A stretch of DNA of 5,511 nt from Atopobium sp. UBA2090 (GCA_002331575.1 DCZG01000031.1:5435-10945); one strand, 5' to 3'; shown: positions 1 to 5,126, numbered from the stretch's first letter. Notes: generated by a model not told the origin, from the sequence alone. Program-made: numbers and translations.

Positions 1-720
1 GGCAAGGGGTCCAACATCCTGGCGTCCGACCGCGGCTATGACGGCTGCGTCATCACGCTCGGCAGGGAGTTCTCCCGCATCACGACGGGCGAGGGGGGCG
101 TCATCACAGCAGGTGCCGGCGTGCTGCTCGCGAGACTCGTCAACGAGGCCCTCAAGAGCTCCTTCGCCGGTCTCGAGTGCTGCGTCGGCATCCCCGGAAC
201 CGTGGGCGGCGCCATCTCGATGGACGCCGGCACGCGCCACGAGTGGATCGGCCGCGCAGTCCGCGACCTCGTCGTGCTGGATCCCGGCAGGGGTCTGCGC
301 CGGTACGAGGGCTCCGAGATCGAATGGGGCTATCGCCACACGTCGCTCGGCCCCTCCGAGATCGTGCTCGAGGCGACGTTCGAGCTGGAGTCCGGCGTCA
401 AGGAGGCCATCGGCCGCGAGATGGACGATCGCCTGCGTCGCAGGAGGCAGAGCCAGCCCGCCGGAAAGGCCACGTGCGGCTCCGTCTTCCGCAACCCCGG
501 CGACCGCTCGTCGGGAGAGCTCATCGAGAGCTGCGGCCTCAAGGGCTTCCGCGTCGGCGGCGCCCAGGTCTCGGAGGTCCATTCCAACTTCATCGTCAAC
601 GTCGGCGGCGCTTCCGCGGCCGACGTGGTGGCCGTCATGCGACACGTCCATGACGAGGTGCTCGCTCGCCAGGGCGTCGACCTCCAGCCCGAGGTCAAGC
701 TTCTCGGGTTCGCGAGCTAG
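1..720 (+). CDS. murB: UDP-N-acetylenolpyruvoylglucosamine reductase MurB, 5'-truncated by the window edge
   Basis: MurB is a cytoplasmic FAD enzyme that uses NADPH to reduce UDP-GlcNAc-enolpyruvate to UDP-MurNAc, the second step of peptidoglycan precursor synthesis. The frame is open from base 1 and ends at TAG 718-720, leaving 239 residues. About 60 N-terminal residues should lie upstream, judging by the usual family length of about 300. Visible hallmarks are the FAD-binding GKGSN at residues 1-5, GIPGTVGGA at 63-71, CGSVFRNP near 159-166 with Ser161 as the likely proton donor to the flavin-reduced intermediate, HSNFIVN from His194, and the C-terminal QPEV with Glu231 matching the conserved catalytic Glu. 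The GSVFRNP form and the lack of a long insert fit the type II class better than the E. coli type I class (inference). The stop codon merges with the purine-rich stretch before ftsQ, so the two genes are probably cotranscribed and translationally linked. Identity is secure; only the start is missing. Confidence 0.95.
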   Translation, partial: GKGSNILASDRGYDGCVITLGREFSRITTGEGGVITAGAGVLLARLVNEALKSSFAGLECCVGIPGTVGGAISMDAGTRHEWIGRAVRDLVVLDPGRGLRRYEGSEIEWGYRHTSLGPSEIVLEATFELESGVKEAIGREMDDRLRRRRQSQPAGKATCGSVFRNPGDRSSGELIESCGLKGFRVGGAQVSEVHSNFIVNVGGASAADVVAVMRHVHDEVLARQGVDLQPEVKLLGFAS

Positions 721-723
721 GGG
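719..723 (+). promoter_or_regulatory. Ribosome binding site of ftsQ
   Basis: AGGGG lies 5 bases before the ATG at 729 and overlaps the last two bases of the murB TAG stop. Ribosomes finishing murB would release directly over the ftsQ initiation site, which supports translational coupling and fixes the ftsQ start at 729. Confidence 0.6.
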
Positions 724-728
724 CCGAC

Positions 729-1973
729 ATGGCGAAGGATACGAGCAGAAAGGCAACGCCCCGCGCGAAGACGCCGCTCAAGCGCGACGCCACGATGGGC
801 GCGGGCAGGGGGACGAAGGCCGTCTCCATGCCGTCCGGGCGTAAGACCAAGGTCTCCCTGCCCAAAACCAAGGCGGCTCCCAAGGTCGCGGGGCCATCCA
901 AGCGGGAGAAGCCCGTCAAGCCCTCGAAGCTTCGTACGCCGAAGTCGTCGCCGCGCGCGAAGGCGGCAGCCGGCACGAATCCCGCGCCTGGGGCGAGAAG
1001 GCCCACCGGCGCAGAGGCTCGCGAGGAGCGTCTGCGGCACAACAGCGCCCCCGTGGGCAAGATCGTCGTCAGGGTCCTCACGGTCGTCGCCGCGCTCGCC
1101 ATTGTCGCCCTCATCGCCTACGTCGTGCTCAGGAACTCCCCGAGCTTCGCGATCACCTCGATCGAGGCGGAGCCCACCACGCACGTCTCCGTGGATGACA
1201 TCCAGAACCTCGTGAACGTCGAGGACGGAACCACGCTGCTCAACGTCAACACGGACGCCATCACGGCCTCCCTCGAGAAGAACCCCTGGATCGCCTCGGT
1301 GAGCTACGACCGGGAGTTTCCCGGCACCCTCAAGATCACCATCACCGAGCGGAAGGTCTATGCGCTCGTCACCATGAGCAGCGGTTCGGTGGGCTGGTAT
1401 CTCGGCGAGGGCAACGTGTGGATGGAGCCCACCAAGATCGCCACCACGGCCAACCAGAGCGTCGAGGACGCGGCCCTCACCAAGGCGTCCTCGGAGGGTG
1501 AGCTCCTCATCACGGGACTTCCCGCCACGGTCCAGCCGGTCGCGGGCTCCTTGGCCAACGACGCCGTCCTCGACGCGGTCGCGACCTTCCTGAACGAGTT
1601 CTCGAGCGGCTTCTCCTCGCAGATCGTGAGCTTCTCGGCCTCGAGCGTGGACAGCATCAGCTGTGACCTTTCGAGCGGCGTGGAGGTCTCTCTCGGCGCG
1701 GCGACGAACGTCTCGTCCAAGGAGTCGGTGGTTCTCGGGCTTCTCGACAAGTACCCGGGAGAGCTGACCTACATCAACGTGCGCGTGCCGTCGAACCCGT
1801 CATACCGGAGGATCGACTCCGACACGGTTCAGGCGGGCACCGGAGCGACGGGAACGGCGACCGACTCGTCCACGACGACGACCACCGGTACCACCACGAC
1901 GTCAACCGACGCGGAATCCACCTCGACCGACACGAACACCACGACGACCACGGACGTCGCCACCACTGAGTAG
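729..1973 (+). CDS. ftsQ: Cell division protein FtsQ/DivIB with long basic N-terminus and Thr-rich C-terminal tail
   Basis: FtsQ (DivIB) is a single-pass membrane protein of the divisome that works with FtsB/DivIC and FtsL to control septal wall synthesis. The 414-residue product is longer than the usual 250-330. In order: a Lys/Arg/Ala/Pro-rich cytoplasmic tail at 1-110; one membrane helix at about 112-134; a POTRA domain at about 140-207, including the family pattern NPWIASVSYDREFPGTL and ITERK; the FtsQ beta domain to about 360, with GWYLGEGNVW at 222-231; then a low-complexity tail at 371-414 in which 24 of 44 residues are Thr and 5 are Ser. The TM-POTRA-beta order and the PW...R.FP.TL...ER signature make the family assignment firm despite expected low sequence conservation. 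ATG 729 is chosen because AGGGG sits 5 bases upstream and it lies 8 bases after murB. A hairpin follows the stop and no ftsA separates it from ftsZ. The tails are the unusual part and their roles cannot be read from the sequence. Confidence 0.93.
   Translation: MAKDTSRKATPRAKTPLKRDATMGAGRGTKAVSMPSGRKTKVSLPKTKAAPKVAGPSKREKPVKPSKLRTPKSSPRAKAAAGTNPAPGARRPTGAEAREERLRHNSAPVGKIVVRVLTVVAALAIVALIAYVVLRNSPSFAITSIEAEPTTHVSVDDIQNLVNVEDGTTLLNVNTDAITASLEKNPWIASVSYDREFPGTLKITITERKVYALVTMSSGSVGWYLGEGNVWMEPTKIATTANQSVEDAALTKASSEGELLITGLPATVQPVAGSLANDAVLDAVATFLNEFSSGFSSQIVSFSASSVDSISCDLSSGVEVSLGAATNVSSKESVVLGLLDKYPGELTYINVRVPSNPSYRRIDSDTVQAGTGATGTATDSSTTTTTGTTTTSTDAESTSTDTNTTTTTDVATTE
1839..1970 (+). repeat. 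Threonine-codon low-complexity tract encoding the FtsQ C-terminal tail
   Basis: Codons for residues 371-414 of FtsQ are mostly ACG and ACC in runs, giving a degenerate ACS triplet repeat. The longest uninterrupted Thr runs are five residues (382-386 and 404-408). Such tracts can change length by slippage or recombination, so tail length may vary between strains (inference). The encoded segment should be outside the cell and disordered. Confidence 0.7.
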
Positions 1974-1987
1974 GGGACTGGTCGAGG

Positions 1988-2008
1988 CTCTCCGAGGGTT
2001 GCGGAGAG
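1988..2008 (+). terminator. Hairpin after ftsQ, possible weak terminator
   Basis: CTCTCCG (1988-1994) and CGGAGAG (2002-2008) form a perfect 7-bp stem with a 7-base loop, 15 bases after the ftsQ stop. There is no immediate T run; the nearest T-rich stretch (ATTAATTTCTCTT) begins about 14 bases further on. It could end or attenuate the murB-ftsQ transcript, or protect its 3' end from decay. A standard intrinsic terminator is not shown. Confidence 0.4.
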
Positions 2009-2033
2009 GATGCTCACGGGGGATTAATTTCTC

Positions 2034-2078
2034 TTAACCTAAAGTTGAGGTTTAAACTGTGAGCGGCGAATTATGGGC
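2034..2078. repeat. Imperfect direct repeat, copy 1
   Basis: The ordered blocks TTAAC, TTGAGGTTTA (2045-2054), AGCGGC (2062-2067) and TTATG-GGC recur in the same order at 2171-2213. Spacings between blocks differ: six extra bases after TTAAC here, and 7 rather than 11 bases between the second and third blocks. In this copy the TTGAGG can serve as a -35 box. This copy also has AACCT (2036-2040) facing AGGTT (2048-2052) across a 7-base loop. Confidence 0.5.
2045..2074 (+). promoter_or_regulatory. Possible upstream ftsZ promoter P1
   Basis: TTGAGG (2045-2050) and AATTAT (2069-2074) are separated by 18 bases, each matching four of six consensus sigma-A positions. The same AATTAT at the same 18-base spacing recurs in the stronger candidate 70 bases downstream. 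This one lacks a TG extension and an A+T-rich upstream block, so it is the weaker of the two. Confidence 0.3.
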
Positions 2079-2090
2079 CTTTTACCTGCA

Positions 2091-2112
2091 ATTTTGTCAA
2101 TTAAAATAAAAG
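2091..2112 (+). promoter_or_regulatory. A+T-rich UP-element-like block before P2
   Basis: Nineteen or so of these 22 bases are A or T, ending just before the TTGACT at 2115. Position and composition match UP elements bound by the RNA polymerase alpha C-terminal domain. In a G+C-rich chromosome such a block is unlikely to arise by background composition. It also contains ATTTT facing AAAAT across 7 bases, which I consider incidental. Confidence 0.35.
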
Positions 2113-2113
2113 T

Positions 2114-2170
2114 GTTGACTCAACGCACCTTTCTGTGTAATTATACGTCGCTTTACATGAAGCGTTGAGT
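2114..2170. repeat. Inverted repeat flanking the P2 -10 region
   Basis: ACTCAACGC (2118-2126) is exactly complementary to GCGTTGAGT (2162-2170), a 9-bp inverted repeat with a 35-base spacer. The left arm overlaps the P2 -35 box and is itself half of the small palindrome GTTGA-C-TCAAC (2114-2124). The right arm lies in the predicted leader. A further copy of CAACGCACC, found at 2121-2129, occurs at 2240-2248. The arrangement fits a dimeric repressor or activator bridging the promoter, but no protein can be named. Confidence 0.4.
2115..2144 (+). promoter_or_regulatory. Probable main ftsZ promoter P2
   Basis: TTGACT (2115-2120, five of six consensus positions) and AATTAT (2139-2144, four of six) are 18 bases apart. 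TG at 2136-2137 sits one base before the -10 box as in extended -10 promoters. An A+T-rich block lies just upstream. Transcription would start near 2150-2152, giving a leader of about 155 bases before ftsZ. An alternative -10, TTATAC at 2141-2146, would need a 20-base spacer and is less likely. The inverted repeat centred on the -35 box (GTTGA-C-TCAAC, 2114-2124) could be an operator. Confidence 0.5.
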
Positions 2171-2213
2171 TTAACTTGAGGTTTAGAGTTTCTACCAGCG
2201 GCTTTATGAGGGC
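2171..2213. repeat. Imperfect direct repeat, copy 2
   Basis: This is the second copy of the block seen at 2034-2078: TTAAC (2171-2175), TTGAGGTTTA (2176-2185), AGCGGC (2197-2202) and TTTATGAGGGC (2203-2213). It lies downstream of the predicted P2 start and therefore in the leader. It has no good -10 box at a suitable distance, so if the repeat works it is more likely a binding site than a third promoter. Confidence 0.5.
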
Positions 2214-2268
2214 AGCACCGAAGCACGAACGTACCCGACCAACGCACCACCAACAAAGAGAGGTTAGC

Positions 2269-2291
2269 GGCGCTGCCTCATCACAGGCGCC
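2269..2291 (+). promoter_or_regulatory. Small leader hairpin just before the ftsZ ribosome binding site
   Basis: GCCT (2275-2278) pairs with AGGC (2285-2288) around a 6-base loop, and GGC (2269-2271) with GCC (2289-2291) outside a 3-base bulge. An alternative fold pairs GGCGC (2269-2273) with GCGCC (2287-2291). Either fold ends 4 bases before the GAGGAGG, leaving it exposed. It may stabilise the messenger or tune initiation; nothing proves a function. Confidence 0.25.
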
Positions 2292-2295
2292 ACAC

Positions 2296-2302
2296 GAGGA
2301 GG
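2296..2302 (+). promoter_or_regulatory. Strong ribosome binding site deciding the ftsZ start
   Basis: GAGGAGG lies 5 bases before the ATG at 2308. It is the best Shine-Dalgarno match in the window. It decides against the in-frame upstream starts at 2176 (TTG) and 2206 (ATG), which have no such site and would add a basic, His-rich stretch unlike FtsZ. Confidence 0.9.
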
Positions 2303-2307
2303 AAACG

Positions 2308-3468
2308 ATGATTAAGGACACGGACACCCTCAGCAACTACCTTGCCGTCATCAAGGTCGTGGGCGTGGGCGGCGGCGGCACGAACGCCGTCAACCGCATG
2401 ATCGAGGAGGGCATCCGCGGCGTCGAGTTCGTCGCCATCAACACTGACGCGCAGGCCCTCGCCATCTCCGACGCCGACATCAAGGTCCACATCGGCACCG
2501 ACATCACCAAGGGTCTCGGCGCCGGCGCCAACCCCGAGGTCGGCAAGGAGGCCGCAGAGGACTCCCGTGACGAGATCAAGCAGGCGCTCGCTGGCTCCGA
2601 CATGGTCTTCATCACTGCCGGCGAGGGCGGCGGAACCGGCACCGGTGCCGCTCCCGTGGTCGCCGACATCGCCAAGAACGACGTGGGTGCCCTCACCGTG
2701 GGCATCGTCACCAAGCCGTTCACCTTCGAGGGCCGCAAGCGCTCCTCCTCGGCCGCCGAGGGCATCAAGAACATCGCCGAGAACGTCGACACCCTGATCA
2801 TCATCCCGAACGATCGCCTGCTCGACCTCTCCGAGAAGAAGACCACCATGCTCGAGGCCTTCCGCATGGCCGACGAGGTCCTCTCCCAGGGCACCCAGGG
2901 CATCACCGACCTCATCACCGTCCCTGGCCTCATCAACCTCGACTTCGCCGACGTCTGCACGATCATGCGCGAGTCCGGCAACGCGATGATGGGCATCGGC
3001 ACCGCCTCCGGCGACAGCCGCGCCACCGACGCCGCCGCGGAGGCCATCTCCAGCCCGCTGCTCGAGACCTCGATCGACGGTGCCACCCGCGTCCTGCTCT
3101 CCATCGCGGGCAACAAGGACATCGGCATCCAGGAGATCAACGACGCCGCCGACCTCGTCGCCAAGAACGTCGACCCCGAGGCCAACATCATCTTCGGCAC
3201 CGTCGTCGACGAGTCCCTCGGTGACCAGGTTCGCGTGACCGTCATCGCCACGGGCTTCAACGACCAGAACGTCCAGCAGTCGCTGCCGACCATCACCCCG
3301 ACCGTGACGCGTCCAGCCAAGGGCGCTCCCAAGACCAGCCCCAAGCCGGCGCCCCGTCCTGCCTACCAGCCGCCCGTCGCACCGACCCCGGCGCACCCCA
3401 CTCCCTCGTCCTCGAACAACGACAAGGAGTTCGACATCCCCGACTTCCTCAAGCGCAGTCGCATCTAG
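2308..3468 (+). CDS. ftsZ: Cell division GTPase FtsZ
   Basis: FtsZ is the tubulin homologue that polymerises at midcell into the Z ring and recruits the divisome. The 386-residue product has the usual length. The N-terminal nucleotide-binding domain starts with VGVGGGGTNAVNRM near 18-31. The tubulin signature GGGTGTG is at 107-113. The T7 loop NLDFADV is at 210-216, with Asp212 and Asp215 as the residues that complete the GTPase site of the next subunit. A Pro-rich disordered linker runs from about 319 to 373. The conserved C-terminal peptide DIPDFLKRSRI (376-386) binds membrane tethers such as SepF. All key residues are present. ATG 2308 has a GAGGAGG 5 bases upstream. Codons are strongly restricted to C-ending forms (GCC, GAC, ATC, ACC), more so than in pgeF, which fits high expression. 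ftsA is absent on both sides, and sepF lies three genes downstream. Transcription probably starts in the A+T-rich gap, and pgeF follows after one base. Confidence 0.99.
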   Translation: MIKDTDTLSNYLAVIKVVGVGGGGTNAVNRMIEEGIRGVEFVAINTDAQALAISDADIKVHIGTDITKGLGAGANPEVGKEAAEDSRDEIKQALAGSDMVFITAGEGGGTGTGAAPVVADIAKNDVGALTVGIVTKPFTFEGRKRSSSAAEGIKNIAENVDTLIIIPNDRLLDLSEKKTTMLEAFRMADEVLSQGTQGITDLITVPGLINLDFADVCTIMRESGNAMMGIGTASGDSRATDAAAEAISSPLLETSIDGATRVLLSIAGNKDIGIQEINDAADLVAKNVDPEANIIFGTVVDESLGDQVRVTVIATGFNDQNVQQSLPTITPTVTRPAKGAPKTSPKPAPRPAYQPPVAPTPAHPTPSSSNNDKEFDIPDFLKRSRI

Positions 3469-3469
3469 C

Positions 3470-4288
3470 ATGAGCGACCCGACGCTTACCAGGTCGAGCG
3501 TCGACGGCGTGACCCTGCTCTGGGACGAGAACGTCCCGTGCGGGGTCACGCTCGCTTTTACCGAGAGGACGGGTGGCGTCTCCGAGGGCGGCTTCTCGTC
3601 GCTCAACCTCGGGGACGCCTGCGGCGACGACCCCGCGCACGTCCTCGAGAACCGCCGCCGCGCCCTCGCGGCGCTCGGCTGCGGCGACCTCGTCGACGAG
3701 CTCGTGAACCCCAAACAGGTCCATGGCGACCACGTGGTCGTCATCGACGCCGGCGGAGAGGTCGAGGCGGCTCGCGTCGAGGCGCGGGAGGGGGCGGATG
3801 CCGTGGTGTGCACGACCGCCGACGTGCCCGTCCTGCTCTGCTACGCGGACTGCGTCCCGGTGGTCCTCGTGGCGCCCGGCGGCTTCGCCGTCGTGCACTC
3901 CGGGTGGCGGGGTACCATCGCGCGCATCTCCGGGAAGGCGGCGCGCATCCTCGCGGACGTCGCGGGGTCCTCGACGCGGGAGGTCTCCGCATACGTCGGA
4001 CCGCATGTCGGCGCGGCTGACTACGAGGTCTCGCAGGAGCTTCTCGACCGCTTCGTCGCCGAGTTCGGCGACGGCGTGCGCGGGGGAGGGCGCTGTCTCG
4101 ACCTCGGGTTCGCGGTTCTCGCTGCACTCGAGGACGCGGGAGTCCCCTCGCGGGGCGTCGTCGACTGCGGCATCTCGACGGTCCGGGCGACGGACCGGTT
4201 CTACTCGTACCGCGCGTCGGGCGGCGCCTGCGGGCGCCACGGCGCCATCGCCTGCATGAGGTCGGCGGGAGACGTTACAGCTCGCTGA
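3470..4288 (+). CDS. pgeF: PgeF/YfiH family peptidoglycan editing factor (multicopper polyphenol oxidase fold)
   Basis: Members of this family (also called YlmD, laccase-domain or DUF152) carry a metal site. In E. coli, PgeF keeps L-Ser out of the first position of the peptidoglycan stem, correcting a MurC error. Related proteins, including mammalian FAMIN, act on purine nucleosides. The 272-residue protein has usual length. Visible motifs: FTERTGGVS at 30-38 and SLNLG at 44-48; QVHG at 83-86; ADCVPV at 126-131; HSGWRG at 143-148; YVGPHVG then YEVSQELLDRF at 175-195; FYSYRASGG at 244-252. His85, Cys128 and His143 match the conserved metal ligands. The family's frequent Cys before YEV is Asp here. 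ATG 3470 is one base after the ftsZ stop, and I see no Shine-Dalgarno before it. Translation therefore probably depends on ribosomes ending ftsZ, tying its level to FtsZ. It is the only complete gene here ending in TGA rather than TAG. The exact substrate cannot be told from sequence. Confidence 0.95.
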   Translation: MSDPTLTRSSVDGVTLLWDENVPCGVTLAFTERTGGVSEGGFSSLNLGDACGDDPAHVLENRRRALAALGCGDLVDELVNPKQVHGDHVVVIDAGGEVEAARVEAREGADAVVCTTADVPVLLCYADCVPVVLVAPGGFAVVHSGWRGTIARISGKAARILADVAGSSTREVSAYVGPHVGAADYEVSQELLDRFVAEFGDGVRGGGRCLDLGFAVLAALEDAGVPSRGVVDCGISTVRATDRFYSYRASGGACGRHGAIACMRSAGDVTAR

Positions 4289-4316
4289 CACTTTTGCGGA
4301 GATGGCATGTCAACGA

Positions 4317-4359
4317 CCCCGGCAGGGGAAGATAGGTTTGACCCGCCATCCGAGGCGGG
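4317..4359 (+). promoter_or_regulatory. Two small G+C hairpins in the pgeF-yggS gap
   Basis: CCCGCC (4342-4347) and GGCGGG (4354-4359) form a 6-bp all-G+C stem with a 6-base loop. Just before it, CCCC (4317-4320) faces GGGG (4325-4328) across 4 bases. No T run follows, so an intrinsic terminator is unlikely. They may mark an mRNA processing or stability point between ftsZ-pgeF and yggS-sepF. I see no convincing promoter in this 106-base gap; a TTGACC at 4338 has no -10 partner. Confidence 0.3.
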
Positions 4360-4394
4360 AGTGAGGGAACGTGCACGCGAATCGAGGCTCTTTG

Positions 4395-5126
4395 ATGGTG
4401 AGTGAAGACAGTGAGGACTACGGGCGCTTTCTCGTCGAGCGTCGCGAGGCCATCCTCGAGAGGATTTCCGAGGCCGCCGTCAGGGCGGGGAGGAATCCCG
4501 AGGACGTCCTCCTCCTCGCGGTTTCTAAGACGGTCGGTCCGGACGAGGTCGCGCTCGCTTGGCGCGCGGGCTATCGTGCGTTCGGCGAGAACCGACCCCA
4601 GGAGCTCACGAGGAAGCTCACGGCGCTCGCCGCGGTCCCCGAGATGGCCGGTGCCCGCTTCGACATGATCGGCAACCTGCAGAAGAACAAGATCAACCAG
4701 GTCGTGGGCTGTGTCACGCTCATCCACTCCATCTCGTCGGCCCATCTCGCCGAGGCGGTCTCCAAGCGTTCCGTCACGCACGGCGTGACGAGCGACGTCC
4801 TTCTCGAGATCAACGTCTCGGGCGAGGAGACCAAGTCGGGCTTCTCGCCGGCGGAGGTTTCGGAGGCCCTCGACGGCATCGTCGCCCTTCCGGGAATCCG
4901 CCTGTGCGGTCTCATGTCCATGGCGCCCGCGCATGACGCGGACGAGGCGAGAAGGACCTTCTCGGGGCTCCGCTCGCTCGCGGAGGACCTGCGGGTGCGC
5001 ACCGGGCTCCCACTCGAGGAGCTCTCCTGCGGCATGAGCGACGACTATCCCATCGCGGTCGAGGAGGGCTCCACCATCGTTAGGCTCGGCAGAACGGTAT
5101 TTGACCCGAACTACGTAATACAATAG
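4395..5126 (+). CDS. yggS: YggS/YlmE family PLP homeostasis protein
   Basis: This family (YggS, YlmE, human PLPBP) consists of single-domain alanine-racemase-fold barrels that bind pyridoxal 5'-phosphate and balance vitamin B6 and amino acid pools. No firm catalytic reaction is established. The 243-residue product covers the whole fold. LLAVSKT at 40-46 carries the PLP lysine, Lys45. FGENRPQE is at 63-70. MIGNLQKNKI at 91-100 matches the conserved IGxLQxNK, although the Trp-His that often precedes it is Phe-Asp here (89-90). EINVSGEETKSGF is at 138-150, GLMSMAP at 172-178, and the phosphate-binding C-terminal signature MSDDYPIAVEEGSTIVRLGR at 214-233. ATG 4395 is preferred because GAGG (4384-4387) is 7 bases upstream and the N-terminus then matches family length. 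GTG 4371, with GAGGG only 3 bases before it, would add 8 residues. The gene sits between pgeF and sepF as in many Gram-positive division clusters, suggesting cotranscription. Confidence 0.95.
   Translation: MVSEDSEDYGRFLVERREAILERISEAAVRAGRNPEDVLLLAVSKTVGPDEVALAWRAGYRAFGENRPQELTRKLTALAAVPEMAGARFDMIGNLQKNKINQVVGCVTLIHSISSAHLAEAVSKRSVTHGVTSDVLLEINVSGEETKSGFSPAEVSEALDGIVALPGIRLCGLMSMAPAHDADEARRTFSGLRSLAEDLRVRTGLPLEELSCGMSDDYPIAVEEGSTIVRLGRTVFDPNYVIQ
5119..5124 (+). promoter_or_regulatory. Possible -10 box for a sepF promoter
   Basis: TACAAT matches five of six consensus positions and lies in a locally A+T-rich end of yggS, about 56 bases before the sepF start. No good -35 box sits at 16-18 bases; TTGACC at 5101-5106 is only 12 bases away. 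It would only work as a -10-driven or alternative-factor promoter, so this is weak. Confidence 0.2.

Larger units (their letters stand above)
1974..2307 (+). other. Intergenic control region upstream of ftsZ
   Basis: This 334-base stretch has no convincing gene. It separates murB-ftsQ from ftsZ and contrasts sharply with the flanking coding DNA in base composition: 2081-2160 has about 26 G or C in 80 bases by hand count. It contains a hairpin directly after ftsQ, two promoter-like elements, an A+T-rich block before the second, a duplicated element, short inverted and direct repeats, a leader of about 155 bases and the ftsZ ribosome binding site. A minus-strand reading frame through 2097-2336 has no family resemblance and no ribosome binding site that I can see. 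Confidence 0.8.

Noticed and set aside
38..844. A 268-codon + strand frame overlapping murB and the ftsQ start
   Set aside because: It is almost entirely Ala, Arg, Ser and Pro, out of frame with the clear MurB motifs, and has no homology signal.
2176..2307. In-frame upstream starts (TTG 2176, ATG 2206) that would extend FtsZ by 44 or 34 residues
   Set aside because: Neither has a ribosome binding site, the added sequence is basic and His-rich unlike FtsZ, and the ATG at 2308 has a near-perfect GAGGAGG 5 bases away giving the usual FtsZ length.
1974..2307. A riboswitch or small RNA gene in the ftsZ leader
   Set aside because: I see no conserved aptamer core, no strong multi-helix fold and no terminator-antiterminator pair; the paired segments are short.
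2097..2336. A 79-codon minus-strand frame in the ftsQ-ftsZ gap
   Set aside because: It runs through the promoter and into ftsZ, has no visible ribosome binding site or family motif, and its composition changes with the A+T-rich region as random sequence would.
2281..3813. A 510-codon open frame on the minus strand across ftsZ and into pgeF
   Set aside because: It mirrors the strong codon bias of ftsZ, is made largely of Gly, Asp, Val, Ala and Leu, crosses two firmly identified genes and resembles no family I know. It is a shadow frame.
4338..4366. TTGACC as a -35 box for a yggS promoter
   Set aside because: No -10-like hexamer lies 16-18 bases downstream; the region there is G-rich and contains a hairpin arm.
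4371..4394. GTG 4371 as the yggS start
   Set aside because: Its GAGGG is only 3 bases away, closer than usual, while ATG 4395 has GAGG at 7 bases and gives a more typical N-terminus. The GTG remains possible and would add 8 residues.
4275..5123. A 282-codon minus-strand frame opposite yggS
   Set aside because: The + strand has an unmistakable YggS with PLP lysine and phosphate loop. The opposite frame is Arg- and Glu-rich with no motif, as expected for a shadow in G+C-rich DNA.
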